Below are positions 53,055-60,795 of a DNA stretch of 64,000 bases, piece after piece. The position numbers and the translations under genes were made by a program. The DNA is taken from contig CALWBV010000001.1 of NCBI GenBank assembly GCA_944376205.1, positions 62,001 through 126,000 of the forward strand, in the 5' to 3' direction. The stretch's first letter is position 1. Every line of letters begins with the position of its first letter. A model generated the notes under the pieces. That model saw only the letters and a list, made by a program, of their open reading frames with translations. It searched no databases and was not told the DNA's origin. The stretch comes from an uncultured Christensenellaceae bacterium (GTDB lineage: Bacteria > Bacillota > Clostridia > Christensenellales > UBA3700).

Positions 53055-54884
53055 TTATTCTTCGCTATGGAAATGAGAATAAATATTCTGTGCGCTGCGT
53101 CTGTCAATCCCTTTGACAAGGCACAAATCGTCTACGCTGGCATTTCTTATATTTTCTATGTTCTTAAATGCTTCGAAAAGCAATTTAACTCTTTTTTCTC
53201 CCACGCCTTCGATTGCTAAAAGCTTACTGTGAGTCTGACGTTTTTGTCTCAATTCCCTATGGAAAGTTATGGCAAATCTGTGCGCCTCGTCTCTTATGCG
53301 CTGCAAAACTTTGAGCGCATAACTGTTTCTCGGCAAAATAACGGGTTGAGAATTGCCCGGCAAAAATACTTCTTCTTCTCTTTTCGCAAGACCTATGACG
53401 TCTATATCCTTGACGCCTTTTGCCTCGAGAATTTCGACAACGCTGCTCAACTGTCCTTTTCCTCCGTCGATTACCAGCAAATCTGGGCGACTTGCAAAGC
53501 TTTCGTCTTTAGCTTCGTTGAGCTCGTCGATACGTCTCGTAAGCGCTTCTTGCAATCCTGCAAAGTCATCGTTTCCCAGCGCATATTTCATCTTGAATTT
53601 GCGGTAATGCGCACGGTAAGGACTTCCGTTTGAAAATACCACCATAGACGCAACCTTGTCCGTACCCTGTATATGCGAAATGTCGTAACATTCCATACGC
53701 ATAGGCAAACGTGACAAATGCAAATACTCCTGGAGCTGAATGATTGCACCTGTGGTCATATTGTCTTGTCTTTCCTTGACGGAAAGCGATTTTTCGAGAT
53801 AGTCTGTCGCATTGCCTGCCGCCATGTCTGCAAGCTGACGTCTTACGCCCTGATGAGGAGTAAGCACGTTGACTCTACTTCCCTTTTTATAAGAAAGATA
53901 TTCTGCCAAAAGCGCAGGATCGTCCACAGGCGAAGCGGTGATAACTTCGCTTGCAACATAATTTATTTTGTCATAGTATGCGGTAATGAAATTTTCCAGG
54001 ACAATACCGTTTTCGGGGGCTAAATCGCTGACGACCTGTTTGTCTCCTCCGACGAGTTTTCCTCCTCTTACGAAAAGTACTGCGACAACGGTATTCAGTC
54101 CGTTGCTGGCTATTGCAAAAATATCGAGATCGAAGTCTTTGGGAAGCGCCGTGACCTGTCGTCTTACGAGTTTATCGAGTATCTCGAGTTTCTTCCGATA
54201 GAATATCGCAAGTTCGAAATCCTCGTTTTCTGCGGCAGAATTCATCTTTTCCGTGAGAAGCGACGATACTTTTTTGTCGTTGCCCGACAAGAAAGAAATA
54301 ACGTTGTCAATTTGTTTTGCATACTCTTCTTTGCTGCAAAGTCCCGCACACGGCGCCAGACATCTCTTGATATGATAATTGAGACAAGGTCTGTGATTTT
54401 TTGAGAGTTTTTTGAAATCGTGATTACAGCTACGGAGACAAAACGCACTCTCTACGAGTTCTGTTATGTCTTTACTCGTAATCCCCTGCATATACGGTCC
54501 GAAATACTTGGATCCGTCGTTTTTCAATTTTCTTACAACTTCGACTTTGGGAAAATCCTGCTTTAAGTTGATTCTGACAAAAGGATAGGACTTGTCGTCC
54601 TTTAACAAAATATTATAAGGCGGCATGTGCTTTTTTATAAGATTGTTTTCCAGCACGAGCGCCTCTATTTCGTTTCGGGTAATGATATATTCGAAATCGT
54701 AAATTTTTTCTACGAGTTTAATGGTTTTTTCCGTCTTGTTTGCGGAGTTTGCAAAATACTGACTTACTCTGTTTTTAAGGTTTTTAGCCTTGCCTACATA
54801 GAGTATTTGTCCGCTTTGAGACTTCATGATATATACACCGCTGTTTTGCGGCAAATCTTTCAATTTTTGTTTTATATTGCTCAT
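53055..54884 (-). CDS. uvrC: Excinuclease ABC subunit C
   Basis: 609 residues: N-terminal GIY-YIG nuclease (GVYIMKSQSGQILYVGKAKNLKNRVSQ), a UVR motif near 200, the C-terminal RNase H-like nuclease (MECYDISHIQG, GKGQLSSVVEIL) and the tandem helix-hairpin-helix end (IEGVGEKRVKLLFEAF). It makes the dual incision in nucleotide excision repair with UvrA and UvrB, which are not in the window. No Shine-Dalgarno precedes the ATG; an extended -10 lies six bases upstream. Confidence 0.96.
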   Translation of the reverse strand: MSNIKQKLKDLPQNSGVYIMKSQSGQILYVGKAKNLKNRVSQYFANSANKTEKTIKLVEKIYDFEYIITRNEIEALVLENNLIKKHMPPYNILLKDDKSYPFVRINLKQDFPKVEVVRKLKNDGSKYFGPYMQGITSKDITELVESAFCLRSCNHDFKKLSKNHRPCLNYHIKRCLAPCAGLCSKEEYAKQIDNVISFLSGNDKKVSSLLTEKMNSAAENEDFELAIFYRKKLEILDKLVRRQVTALPKDFDLDIFAIASNGLNTVVAVLFVRGGKLVGGDKQVVSDLAPENGIVLENFITAYYDKINYVASEVITASPVDDPALLAEYLSYKKGSRVNVLTPHQGVRRQLADMAAGNATDYLEKSLSVKERQDNMTTGAIIQLQEYLHLSRLPMRMECYDISHIQGTDKVASMVVFSNGSPYRAHYRKFKMKYALGNDDFAGLQEALTRRIDELNEAKDESFASRPDLLVIDGGKGQLSSVVEILEAKGVKDIDVIGLAKREEEVFLPGNSQPVILPRNSYALKVLQRIRDEAHRFAITFHRELRQKRQTHSKLLAIEGVGEKRVKLLFEAFKNIENIRNASVDDLCLVKGIDRRSAQNIYSHFHSEE

Positions 54885-54890
54885 ACGATA

Positions 54891-54919
54891 ATTATATCAC
54901 ACACATTAAGCTATCGCAA
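54891..54919 (-). promoter_or_regulatory. Promoter of uvrC (probable leaderless start)
   Basis: On the minus strand TTGCGA (54919-54914), 17-base spacer, then the extended -10 TGATATAAT with TATAAT at 54896-54891. Six bases separate it from the ATG at 54884. Confidence 0.65.
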
Positions 54920-55010
54920 GTCAATTAATTACGGACAATCGGCTCATAAGTCCTTACTATTAATTATGTCCCAAAGTAAAATCCCAATCCGTCAAAAATC
55001 AAAGACAACG

Positions 55011-55030
55011 ACGGCTTGCATGCAAGCCGT
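55011..55030 (-). terminator. Palindrome after arsR, probable terminator
   Basis: ACGGCTTGCATGCAAGCCGT, a perfect 20-base palindrome, followed on the minus strand by a T-rich but interrupted stretch. Confidence 0.5.
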
Positions 55031-55063
55031 TACCGCTAAATAAACATAAATTCAAGTCACTGA

Positions 55064-55396
55064 TTATACGGCGTTTTCTACACCGAGCGTAATTGCACTC
55101 TCAACACTCTGGTTGACTATACGGTAAAATACGATTTTTCCGTATCTTCTGCAACCCACTATACCGTTGTCGCGCAGAAGTTTAAGTTGATGAGAAATCG
55201 TAGTCTGATTGAGTCCGAGAATATAACTCAAATCTCCCACACACAATTCCATACTGCACAATGCGCACAATATTTTGAGTCTGGTCCTGTCCGAAAATAT
55301 AAAGAAATAATCGGCGGCGCTTGCAAGTATTCCGTTGGGCGGAACGCAACCTCTGACAAAACTTTCCTGTTGTTCGTTTACCGTAAGACAAATCAT
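55064..55396 (-). CDS. ArsR/SmtB family metal-responsive repressor
   Basis: 110 residues with the ArsR winged-helix pattern: FSDRTRLKILCALCSMELCVGDLSYILGLNQTTISHQLKLLRDNGIVGCRRYGKIVFYRI. The position where ArsR carries its ELCVCDL metal site reads ELCVGDL here, keeping Cys52, with further Cys at 3, 17, 44, 47 and 82, so a thiolate metal site is likely but not the classical one. AAAAGGAG precedes the ATG. It is divergent from a cysteine-rich small protein gene, with a palindromic operator between them. Confidence 0.9.
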   Translation of the reverse strand: MICLTVNEQQESFVRGCVPPNGILASAADYFFIFSDRTRLKILCALCSMELCVGDLSYILGLNQTTISHQLKLLRDNGIVGCRRYGKIVFYRIVNQSVESAITLGVENAV

Positions 55397-55424
55397 AAAA
55401 AATCTCCTTTTAATCAGTATAAAC

Positions 55425-55454
55425 TTGTCACATCTGAAGATTTTCAGACATATT
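55425..55454 (+). promoter_or_regulatory. Promoter of the cysteine-rich protein gene
   Basis: TTGTCA (55425-55430), 18-base spacer, CATATT (55449-55454). The spacer is occupied by the palindrome TCTGAA-N4-TTCAGA. Confidence 0.55.
55433..55448. promoter_or_regulatory. Probable ArsR operator
   Basis: TCTGAAGATTTTCAGA, a perfect inverted repeat with a 4-base centre, lies between the divergent genes and inside the promoter of the cysteine-rich gene. ArsR-family operators are short imperfect palindromes in such positions. Binding is inferred. Confidence 0.6.
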
Positions 55455-55493
55455 GTAGATTGATAGGGCTTTTTGACAATAAGGAGGTAAACT

Positions 55494-55748
55494 ATGATAA
55501 ATAATTGTTCAGGACTTCTTCTTTTAGTAGCGCTTTTGAGCTACAACAACCGTTGCTATTCGCAAAATTCGTTTACGGGCAACTCATGCAACTGTAATTC
55601 TTGCAATTGCAATTGCGGATGCAACAAAACCTGCAACTTCGGATATTCCGCTTCGTCCCCCACTTCGCTGGGAATGGATGCCGGAATGCTCTGTTTGTTG
55701 TTGGCATTTCTCACATGCGGATGCGGCACTTCGACGACGTCGTGCTGA
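55494..55748 (+). CDS. Cysteine-rich small protein, unknown, ArsR-linked
   Basis: 84 residues with 13 cysteines. A hydrophobic N-terminal segment (GLLLLVALLSY) is followed by a cluster of seven Cys spaced mainly as C-x-C within SCNCNSCNCNCGCNKTC, a Ser/Gly linker and a second hydrophobic segment (MLCLLLAFLTCGCG) ending in Cys. The C-x-C spacing is like metallothioneins, but the hydrophobic parts are not; the protein could be membrane-bound. AAGGAGGT precedes the ATG, and an own terminator follows. Divergent ArsR and the operator suggest metal-controlled expression. Family not recognised. Confidence 0.75.
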   Translation: MINNCSGLLLLVALLSYNNRCYSQNSFTGNSCNCNSCNCNCGCNKTCNFGYSASSPTSLGMDAGMLCLLLAFLTCGCGTSTTSC

Positions 55749-55761
55749 CAGAACAACAATG

Positions 55762-55791
55762 AAAAAAGACTTCCGATCGGAAGTCTTTTTT
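55762..55791. terminator. Bidirectional terminator
   Basis: AAAAAAGACTTCC / GGAAGTCTTTTTT, a 13-bp stem with loop GATC, between the convergent cysteine-rich gene and dnaJ. Confidence 0.92.
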
Positions 55792-55839
55792 CGTATTGTA
55801 ATTTATTTTAACATGCGACGCTATTTATAATCGCTATAA

Positions 55840-56973
55840 TCAATTTTTACTCTCGGGACGGAACTTCTTTATTTGCGGATATTGATTTGCAGCAAGGCTG
55901 TCCTCAAAATCCTTGAGAAGTTTTATCTGTTTTGCATTGAGGCCTTTAGGCGTCTCGACTTTTATTATTACATAAAGATCGCCGTAACTCTCTTTTTGCA
56001 AGACTTTCATACCGTAACCTTTAAGGCGTATTTTCGTACCCGACTGCGTGCTTTCGGGAATCTTGCACTTCGCTTCTCCCTTCATTGTCTGAATCGTAAT
56101 AGTGTTACCGCAAGCCGCATCGTAAAATCCTACAGGCAAATCCATATACAAATCGTTGCCTACACGTCTGAATTTTTCGCTGGGCATTACTCCGATTGCT
56201 ATCACGAGATTACCTTTACCGCCGCCGTTACGACCGCAGTTACCCTCATTTCTGATGGTCATCGTAACTCCGTTGTCGACACCTGCCGGAATATTGATTT
56301 TTATGCTTGCTTCCTTGCGCATATATCCGTTGCCGCGACACATAGCGCATTTTTCGCCTATTACTTTACCCGTACCGCCGCAGTTTGAACAAACTGTCTG
56401 CACGACTTGTTGACCGAAAAGCGTCTGTTGAGTTTTGCGGATACTGCCCGTACCTTTACAGTAAGGACAAACTTTTATAGAAGAAGCGTCCTTTGCTCCG
56501 CTTCCTCCGCAAGTAGAACAAGTCTCGTCACGGTTGAGTTTTACGGTTTTGCTTGCGCCGTTGTAAGCTTCCTCGAAGGTAAGATTGATTTTTATATGAA
56601 TATCTTCACCCTGTCTGGGCGCATTGGGGTTTTTCCTGCCGAAACTTCCGCCGAAGAAGGATGACAGAATATCTTCAAAGCCGCCGAAACCGCCGCCCGA
56701 AGATTCGTATCCTCCGCCGAAACCGCCAAAGCCCTGCGGTCCGTCTTCACTGCCGTACTGATCGTAATTCGCACGCTTGTTCTTGTCGCTCAAGACCTCG
56801 TAAGCGTGATTGATTTCCTTAAATTTTTCCTCGGCATCTTTCTTTTCTTGTTCGCTAGCCGTAGCAAAACGGTCGGGGTGCAGTTTGATAGCCAGCTTTC
56901 TGTAAGCCTTTTTGATTTCCTCGTCGGTAGCCGTCTTGGGCACTCCCAGAATTTCGTATAAATCTTTTGCCAT
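55840..56973 (-). CDS. dnaJ: Chaperone DnaJ
   Basis: 377 residues, full type I: J domain with HPD in IKLHPDRF, a G/F-rich linker, four CxxCxGxG zinc repeats ([32 protein letters not shown]) and the C-terminal substrate domain. It delivers clients to DnaK and stimulates its ATPase. AAGGA lies about 10 bases before the ATG. Last gene of the heat-shock operon. Confidence 0.97.
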   Translation of the reverse strand: MAKDLYEILGVPKTATDEEIKKAYRKLAIKLHPDRFATASEQEKKDAEEKFKEINHAYEVLSDKNKRANYDQYGSEDGPQGFGGFGGGYESSGGGFGGFEDILSSFFGGSFGRKNPNAPRQGEDIHIKINLTFEEAYNGASKTVKLNRDETCSTCGGSGAKDASSIKVCPYCKGTGSIRKTQQTLFGQQVVQTVCSNCGGTGKVIGEKCAMCRGNGYMRKEASIKINIPAGVDNGVTMTIRNEGNCGRNGGGKGNLVIAIGVMPSEKFRRVGNDLYMDLPVGFYDAACGNTITIQTMKGEAKCKIPESTQSGTKIRLKGYGMKVLQKESYGDLYVIIKVETPKGLNAKQIKLLKDFEDSLAANQYPQIKKFRPESKN

Positions 56974-57007
56974 AAAATTTCAGTCCTTGTCCCCTCTACC
57001 TGGTTTT

Positions 57008-57035
57008 TGCCATTAGCCTATATAGGCTAATGGCA
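57008..57035. repeat. Perfect palindrome between dnaK and dnaJ
   Basis: TGCCATTAGCCTA and its complement with a two-base centre. No T run follows on either strand, so it is more likely an mRNA processing or stabilising hairpin within the operon than a terminator. Confidence 0.7.
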
Positions 57036-57075
57036 TCATCCAGAAGGTTATCAGAATTTCCAAACAAATCGGATA

Positions 57076-58917
57076 TTAGTTTTCGTTGTTGTCGATGATG
57101 ATATCGTCGGGATTTACTCCGCCGTCGCCCTTGGGAGCGTCTTGTGCGTTATCCTGCTTTGCCTGTGCTTCAGCCTGCGCTGCCTGATAGAGTTTTGTGA
57201 AGATAGGAGCGTTTGCTTTTGTCATCTCGTCGATGATGCTTCTTACCTTTTCTGCATCGGTAGCTTCTGCAAGATCTTTCTTTGCTTTTTCGACAGCTTC
57301 TTTAAGAGTATTCTTATCCTCTTCCGTCAACTTGTCAGCGCTTTCTTCGAGTGCTTTTTCGGTAGCGTAGATCATCTGATCGGCATCGTTTCTTGCGTCA
57401 ACGAGGTCTTTACGCTTCTTGTCTTCCTCTGCATACTTCTCTGCTTCCTTGACAGCAGCGTCGATTTGATCGTCGGAGAGGTTGGTAGAAGAAGTAATCG
57501 TTACGGATTGCTTTTTGCCAGTTCCCTTATCAACCGCTGTTACGTTGACGATACCGTTTGCGTCGATATCGAAAGTAACTTCGATTTGAGGGATACCTCT
57601 GGGTGCCGGGGGAATACCGTCGAGCTGGAATCTTCCGAGTTCCTTGTTGTCGTTTGCCATAGGTCTCTCACCTTGCAATACTCTGATATCTACGGCAGTC
57701 TGATTGTTTGCTGCGGTAGAGAATATCTGCGATTTGGAGGTAGGAATAGTAGTATTTCTTTCGATAAGCTTGGTGAATACGCCGCCCATTGTTTCGATAC
57801 CCAAAGACAAAGGTGTTACGTCGAGAAGGACTACGTCCTTTACGTCGCCTGCGAGAACGCCGCCTTGAATTGCAGCACCGAGAGCTACGCACTCATCGGG
57901 GTTGATACCCTTAAAAGGTTCCTTGCCCGTAATATTTCTTACAGCGTCAACGACTGCGGGGATTCTGGTAGATCCGCCTACGAGAATAACCTTGGACAAA
58001 TCGCTTGCGGAGAGATGTGCGTCGGCAAGAGCTTTCTTGAGAGGGATAAGCGTCTTGGATACGAGATCGCTCGTCAAAGCGTCGAATTTAGCCTTTGTAA
58101 GTTCCATATCGATGTGTTTAGGCACACCGTCAACCATTGTGATATAAGGCAGGTTGATAGAAGTCTTCGTAACGCCTGAAAGTTCGATTTTAGCTTTTTC
58201 TGCAGCTTCTTTGATTCTCTGCATTGTAGCGCTGTCCTTGGAGAGGTCGATACCTTCTTTTGCCTTAAAGTCGGCTACGATATAATCCATGATCTTTTTA
58301 TCGAAGTCGTCGCCGCCGAGCATATTGTCGCCGCTTGTAGCCAAAACTTCGAATACGCCGTCTTCGATTTCGAGTACGGATACGTCGAACGTACCGCCGC
58401 CGAGGTCGTAAATCAATACTTTCTGACCTTTGTTATCGCCCTTGTCGAGACCGTAAGCCAAAGCCGCAGCAGTAGGCTCGTTGATGATTCTCAATACTTC
58501 GAGACCTGCGATTTTACCTGCGTCCTTTGTAGCCTGTCTCTGTGAGTCGGTGAAGTATGCAGGTACGGTGATAACCGCTTGAGTAACCTTTTCACCGAGA
58601 TATGCTTCAGCATCCTGTTTGAGTTTCGTCAAAATCATTGCGCTGATTTCTTGAGGGCTGTATGCCTTGCCGTCGATAGTAACTTTGTAGTCGCTACCCA
58701 TATGTCTCTTAATTGACGAAACAGTTCTGTTTGCATTTGCAACTGCCTGTCTCTTTGCAACCTGACCGACGAGTCTTTCGCCGTCCTTTGCAAAACCTAC
58801 TACCGAAGGGGTAGTTCTCGCACCTTCGGGGTTGGGAATAACGGTAGCTTCGCCGCCTTCCATAATTGCAACACAGGAGTTTGTTGTTCCCAAATCAATA
58901 CCTATAATTTTGCTCAT
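57076..58917 (-). CDS. dnaK: Chaperone DnaK
   Basis: 613 residues: ATPase domain starting [22 protein letters not shown], phosphate loops [15 protein letters not shown] and [14 protein letters not shown], the linker [13 protein letters not shown], and a substrate domain with [19 protein letters not shown]. The short length reflects the Gram-positive deletion in the ATPase domain. The tail ends in an acidic [15 protein letters not shown] precedes the ATG. Second-last gene of the CIRCE-controlled operon. Confidence 0.98.
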   Translation of the reverse strand: MSKIIGIDLGTTNSCVAIMEGGEATVIPNPEGARTTPSVVGFAKDGERLVGQVAKRQAVANANRTVSSIKRHMGSDYKVTIDGKAYSPQEISAMILTKLKQDAEAYLGEKVTQAVITVPAYFTDSQRQATKDAGKIAGLEVLRIINEPTAAALAYGLDKGDNKGQKVLIYDLGGGTFDVSVLEIEDGVFEVLATSGDNMLGGDDFDKKIMDYIVADFKAKEGIDLSKDSATMQRIKEAAEKAKIELSGVTKTSINLPYITMVDGVPKHIDMELTKAKFDALTSDLVSKTLIPLKKALADAHLSASDLSKVILVGGSTRIPAVVDAVRNITGKEPFKGINPDECVALGAAIQGGVLAGDVKDVVLLDVTPLSLGIETMGGVFTKLIERNTTIPTSKSQIFSTAANNQTAVDIRVLQGERPMANDNKELGRFQLDGIPPAPRGIPQIEVTFDIDANGIVNVTAVDKGTGKKQSVTITSSTNLSDDQIDAAVKEAEKYAEEDKKRKDLVDARNDADQMIYATEKALEESADKLTEEDKNTLKEAVEKAKKDLAEATDAEKVRSIIDEMTKANAPIFTKLYQAAQAEAQAKQDNAQDAPKGDGGVNPDDIIIDNNEN

Positions 58918-58979
58918 ATTTATATCTCCTTTCGAAATTTCTTATTTATATACGCCTATAAGGCGGGTTTGACTTTTTG

Positions 58980-59474
58980 TTATTCGGCTACGATTACGAG
59001 AGGATGTCTCAATATCTTTCCGTCTCTAATGTAACCTTTTTTGACGACCTCAACGATCTTTCCTGAATTTTCGCTGTCTTCTCTCTTCATTACGGCTTCG
59101 TGTTTGTTGGGGTCAAATACCTCTCCTAAACATTGCACTTCCTGCACGCCGTGCTTGGAAAGTATAGTGACAAAAGCGTTTTTGACGAGTTCGATGCCTT
59201 TACGCTGTTCTTCGTCCTTTTGCGCCGCAATCGCCATATCGAGATAATCGAGTACGGGAAACACTTCCGTTATCGTATCGGATACGCCCTGCGAATACAT
59301 TGTTATCGAAGTAGCCTGATTACGTTTTTTGAAATTTTCGAAGTCAGCCTGAAGTCTGATGTATCTGTCATAGAGAGCGTTGTACTTTTCGTCCTCTTGA
59401 GGTTTTTCCTCGACTATTTCTTCCTGAGGCTTGAATTCTAAAACCTTTTCTTCCTCTTGCTTCTTGTTTGCCAT
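58980..59474 (-). CDS. grpE: Nucleotide exchange factor GrpE
   Basis: 164 residues: acidic disordered N-terminus, a long helix containing YDRYIRLQADFENFKKR, and the beta domain with the signature FDPNKHEAVMKRE and GYIRDGKILRHPLVIVAE. It releases ADP from DnaK. GGAGG precedes the ATG. It lies 21 bases after hrcA and 62 before dnaK, with a small CGCC-TATAA-GGCG hairpin in the second gap. Confidence 0.96.
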   Translation of the reverse strand: MANKKQEEEKVLEFKPQEEIVEEKPQEDEKYNALYDRYIRLQADFENFKKRNQATSITMYSQGVSDTITEVFPVLDYLDMAIAAQKDEEQRKGIELVKNAFVTILSKHGVQEVQCLGEVFDPNKHEAVMKREDSENSGKIVEVVKKGYIRDGKILRHPLVIVAE

Positions 59475-59495
59475 TATTTCCTCCGACCCCGACGC

Positions 59496-60500
59496 TCAAT
59501 CGTCAAGGTTATCTATTATTTTTCCCAGCTGTTTGAGTACGCTGAGCACTTTTTTATAGTCCATTCTTTCAGGTCCGATAACGCCTAACTGTCCGACTTC
59601 TTTGCCCTTGATGTGGTATTTTGCGCTCACCAGCGCCATATTGTCTAGACCTTCTGCGTCTTCCTTGCCTATCTTGACTGAAAACTCAATATCCGTATCG
59701 TCGCTCAAAAGTTCTTTAAGTTTTTCTTTCTTGCCCACGATAGTCATGAAGTTTTTGACGTTATCTACGTTTTTAGCTTCGGGATACTCGAAAATCTTAT
59801 CCGCACCCTCTACGTACAACTGACCTTCTCTGCTCTTTTTGTATTCGCTCAAGAGTTCGAATACGTCCTCGAAAATCTGTCTGAACTCTTTGAGTTCGCT
59901 GTCGAGATCGACTTGCGCCGCAAGTATTTGCGAAAGCGTCTTTCCCGCAAAACTCTTGGCAAGAAGCGAATTTGCGACTTCTATATAATTGCCTTCGATT
60001 TTGGGAAGTTTGATTTCCTTATCCTTGATTACGCCGCTGTCGGTAATTATAAGCACCAATGCATTTCCGTCATACATATCGAGAAGTTTGATATCCTTTA
60101 TAGTCAACGTATCGCTGTTTGCAATCATAAGCATTGACGTATAATTTGTTGCGTCGCTGACGATTTTTGCACCGTTTTTGACTATTTCTATGACGTTGTC
60201 GCACTTCTCCGTGATATCTTTTTTTATCTGTTCGAGATCGATATCGTCGTCATTGATAAAATTTTCGACATAATACTTGTACGCTTTTGAAGAAGGTACT
60301 CTGCCTGCACTGATATGCGGCTGAATAAGATATCCCATCTCTTCGAGATGCGAAAGTTCGCTTCTTATCGTCGCCGTAGAGACATCGGGCAAATACTTTG
60401 CTTGTATAGCGCTGGACGAAATAGGTTCAACGCTCGTGATATAACTGTCTACCAGCGCTTGCAACACTTTTCTTTTTCTTTCGGTAAGTTTATCGTCCAT
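59496..60500 (-). CDS. hrcA: Heat-inducible transcription repressor HrcA
   Basis: About 334 residues: winged-helix N-terminus KLTERKRKVLQALVDSYITSVEPISS and the helix STATIRSELSHLEEMGYLIQPHISAGRVPS, then the GAF-like domain, ending GVIGPERMDYKKVLSVLKQLGKII. HrcA binds CIRCE and represses the class I heat-shock genes with GroE as partner. The frame extends 15 codons into the CIRCE region, but the ATG with AGGTG is the start. Confidence 0.96.
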   Translation of the reverse strand: MDDKLTERKRKVLQALVDSYITSVEPISSSAIQAKYLPDVSTATIRSELSHLEEMGYLIQPHISAGRVPSSKAYKYYVENFINDDDIDLEQIKKDITEKCDNVIEIVKNGAKIVSDATNYTSMLMIANSDTLTIKDIKLLDMYDGNALVLIITDSGVIKDKEIKLPKIEGNYIEVANSLLAKSFAGKTLSQILAAQVDLDSELKEFRQIFEDVFELLSEYKKSREGQLYVEGADKIFEYPEAKNVDNVKNFMTIVGKKEKLKELLSDDTDIEFSVKIGKEDAEGLDNMALVSAKYHIKGKEVGQLGVIGPERMDYKKVLSVLKQLGKIIDNLDD

Positions 60501-60534
60501 ATAGTCACCTGTTGGCAATCGTGAATTATGTTTG

Positions 60535-60561
60535 TTAGCACTCACATCTCTCGACTGCTAA
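60535..60561 (-). promoter_or_regulatory. CIRCE element
   Basis: TTAGCACTC-N9-GACTGCTAA (plus strand) matches the CIRCE consensus TTAGCACTC-N9-GAGTGCTAA with one mismatch in the right arm. It lies between the promoter and the hrcA start, as is usual. Confidence 0.93.
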
Positions 60562-60565
60562 ATCT

Positions 60566-60593
60566 ATTATACTATATTGTAGCCAAAAGTCAA
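60566..60593 (-). promoter_or_regulatory. SigA promoter of the hrcA-grpE-dnaK-dnaJ operon
   Basis: On the minus strand TTGACT (60593-60588), 16-base spacer, TATAAT (60571-60566), just upstream of CIRCE. Confidence 0.8.
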
Positions 60594-60743
60594 GGGGTTT
60601 ATGTAAAGATTTGATAAATTTTGATATATTTTTAATAAAATATTTTTTATTATATTATCTGAACAATATTTCGAATATCTGAACAAAGTGTCGCAGATAC
60701 AACTACAATAATTATAAATCGTCCGTCTAGCGCTATAAACATA

Positions 60744-60771
60744 AAAGACCTGCCCCGAAAGGTAGGTCTTT
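60744..60771 (-). terminator. Intrinsic terminator of the large surface protein gene
   Basis: AAAGACCTGCC / GGTAGGTCTTT (one G-T pair) with a six-base loop, 25 bases beyond the stop. Confidence 0.7.
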
Positions 60772-60795
60772 ATAAACTCAAAAATCGTAAGTATG

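Noticed and set aside
57008..57035. Intrinsic terminator between dnaK and dnaJ
   Set aside because: The hairpin is strong but no T run follows on either strand, and terminating there would cut dnaJ off from the operon.
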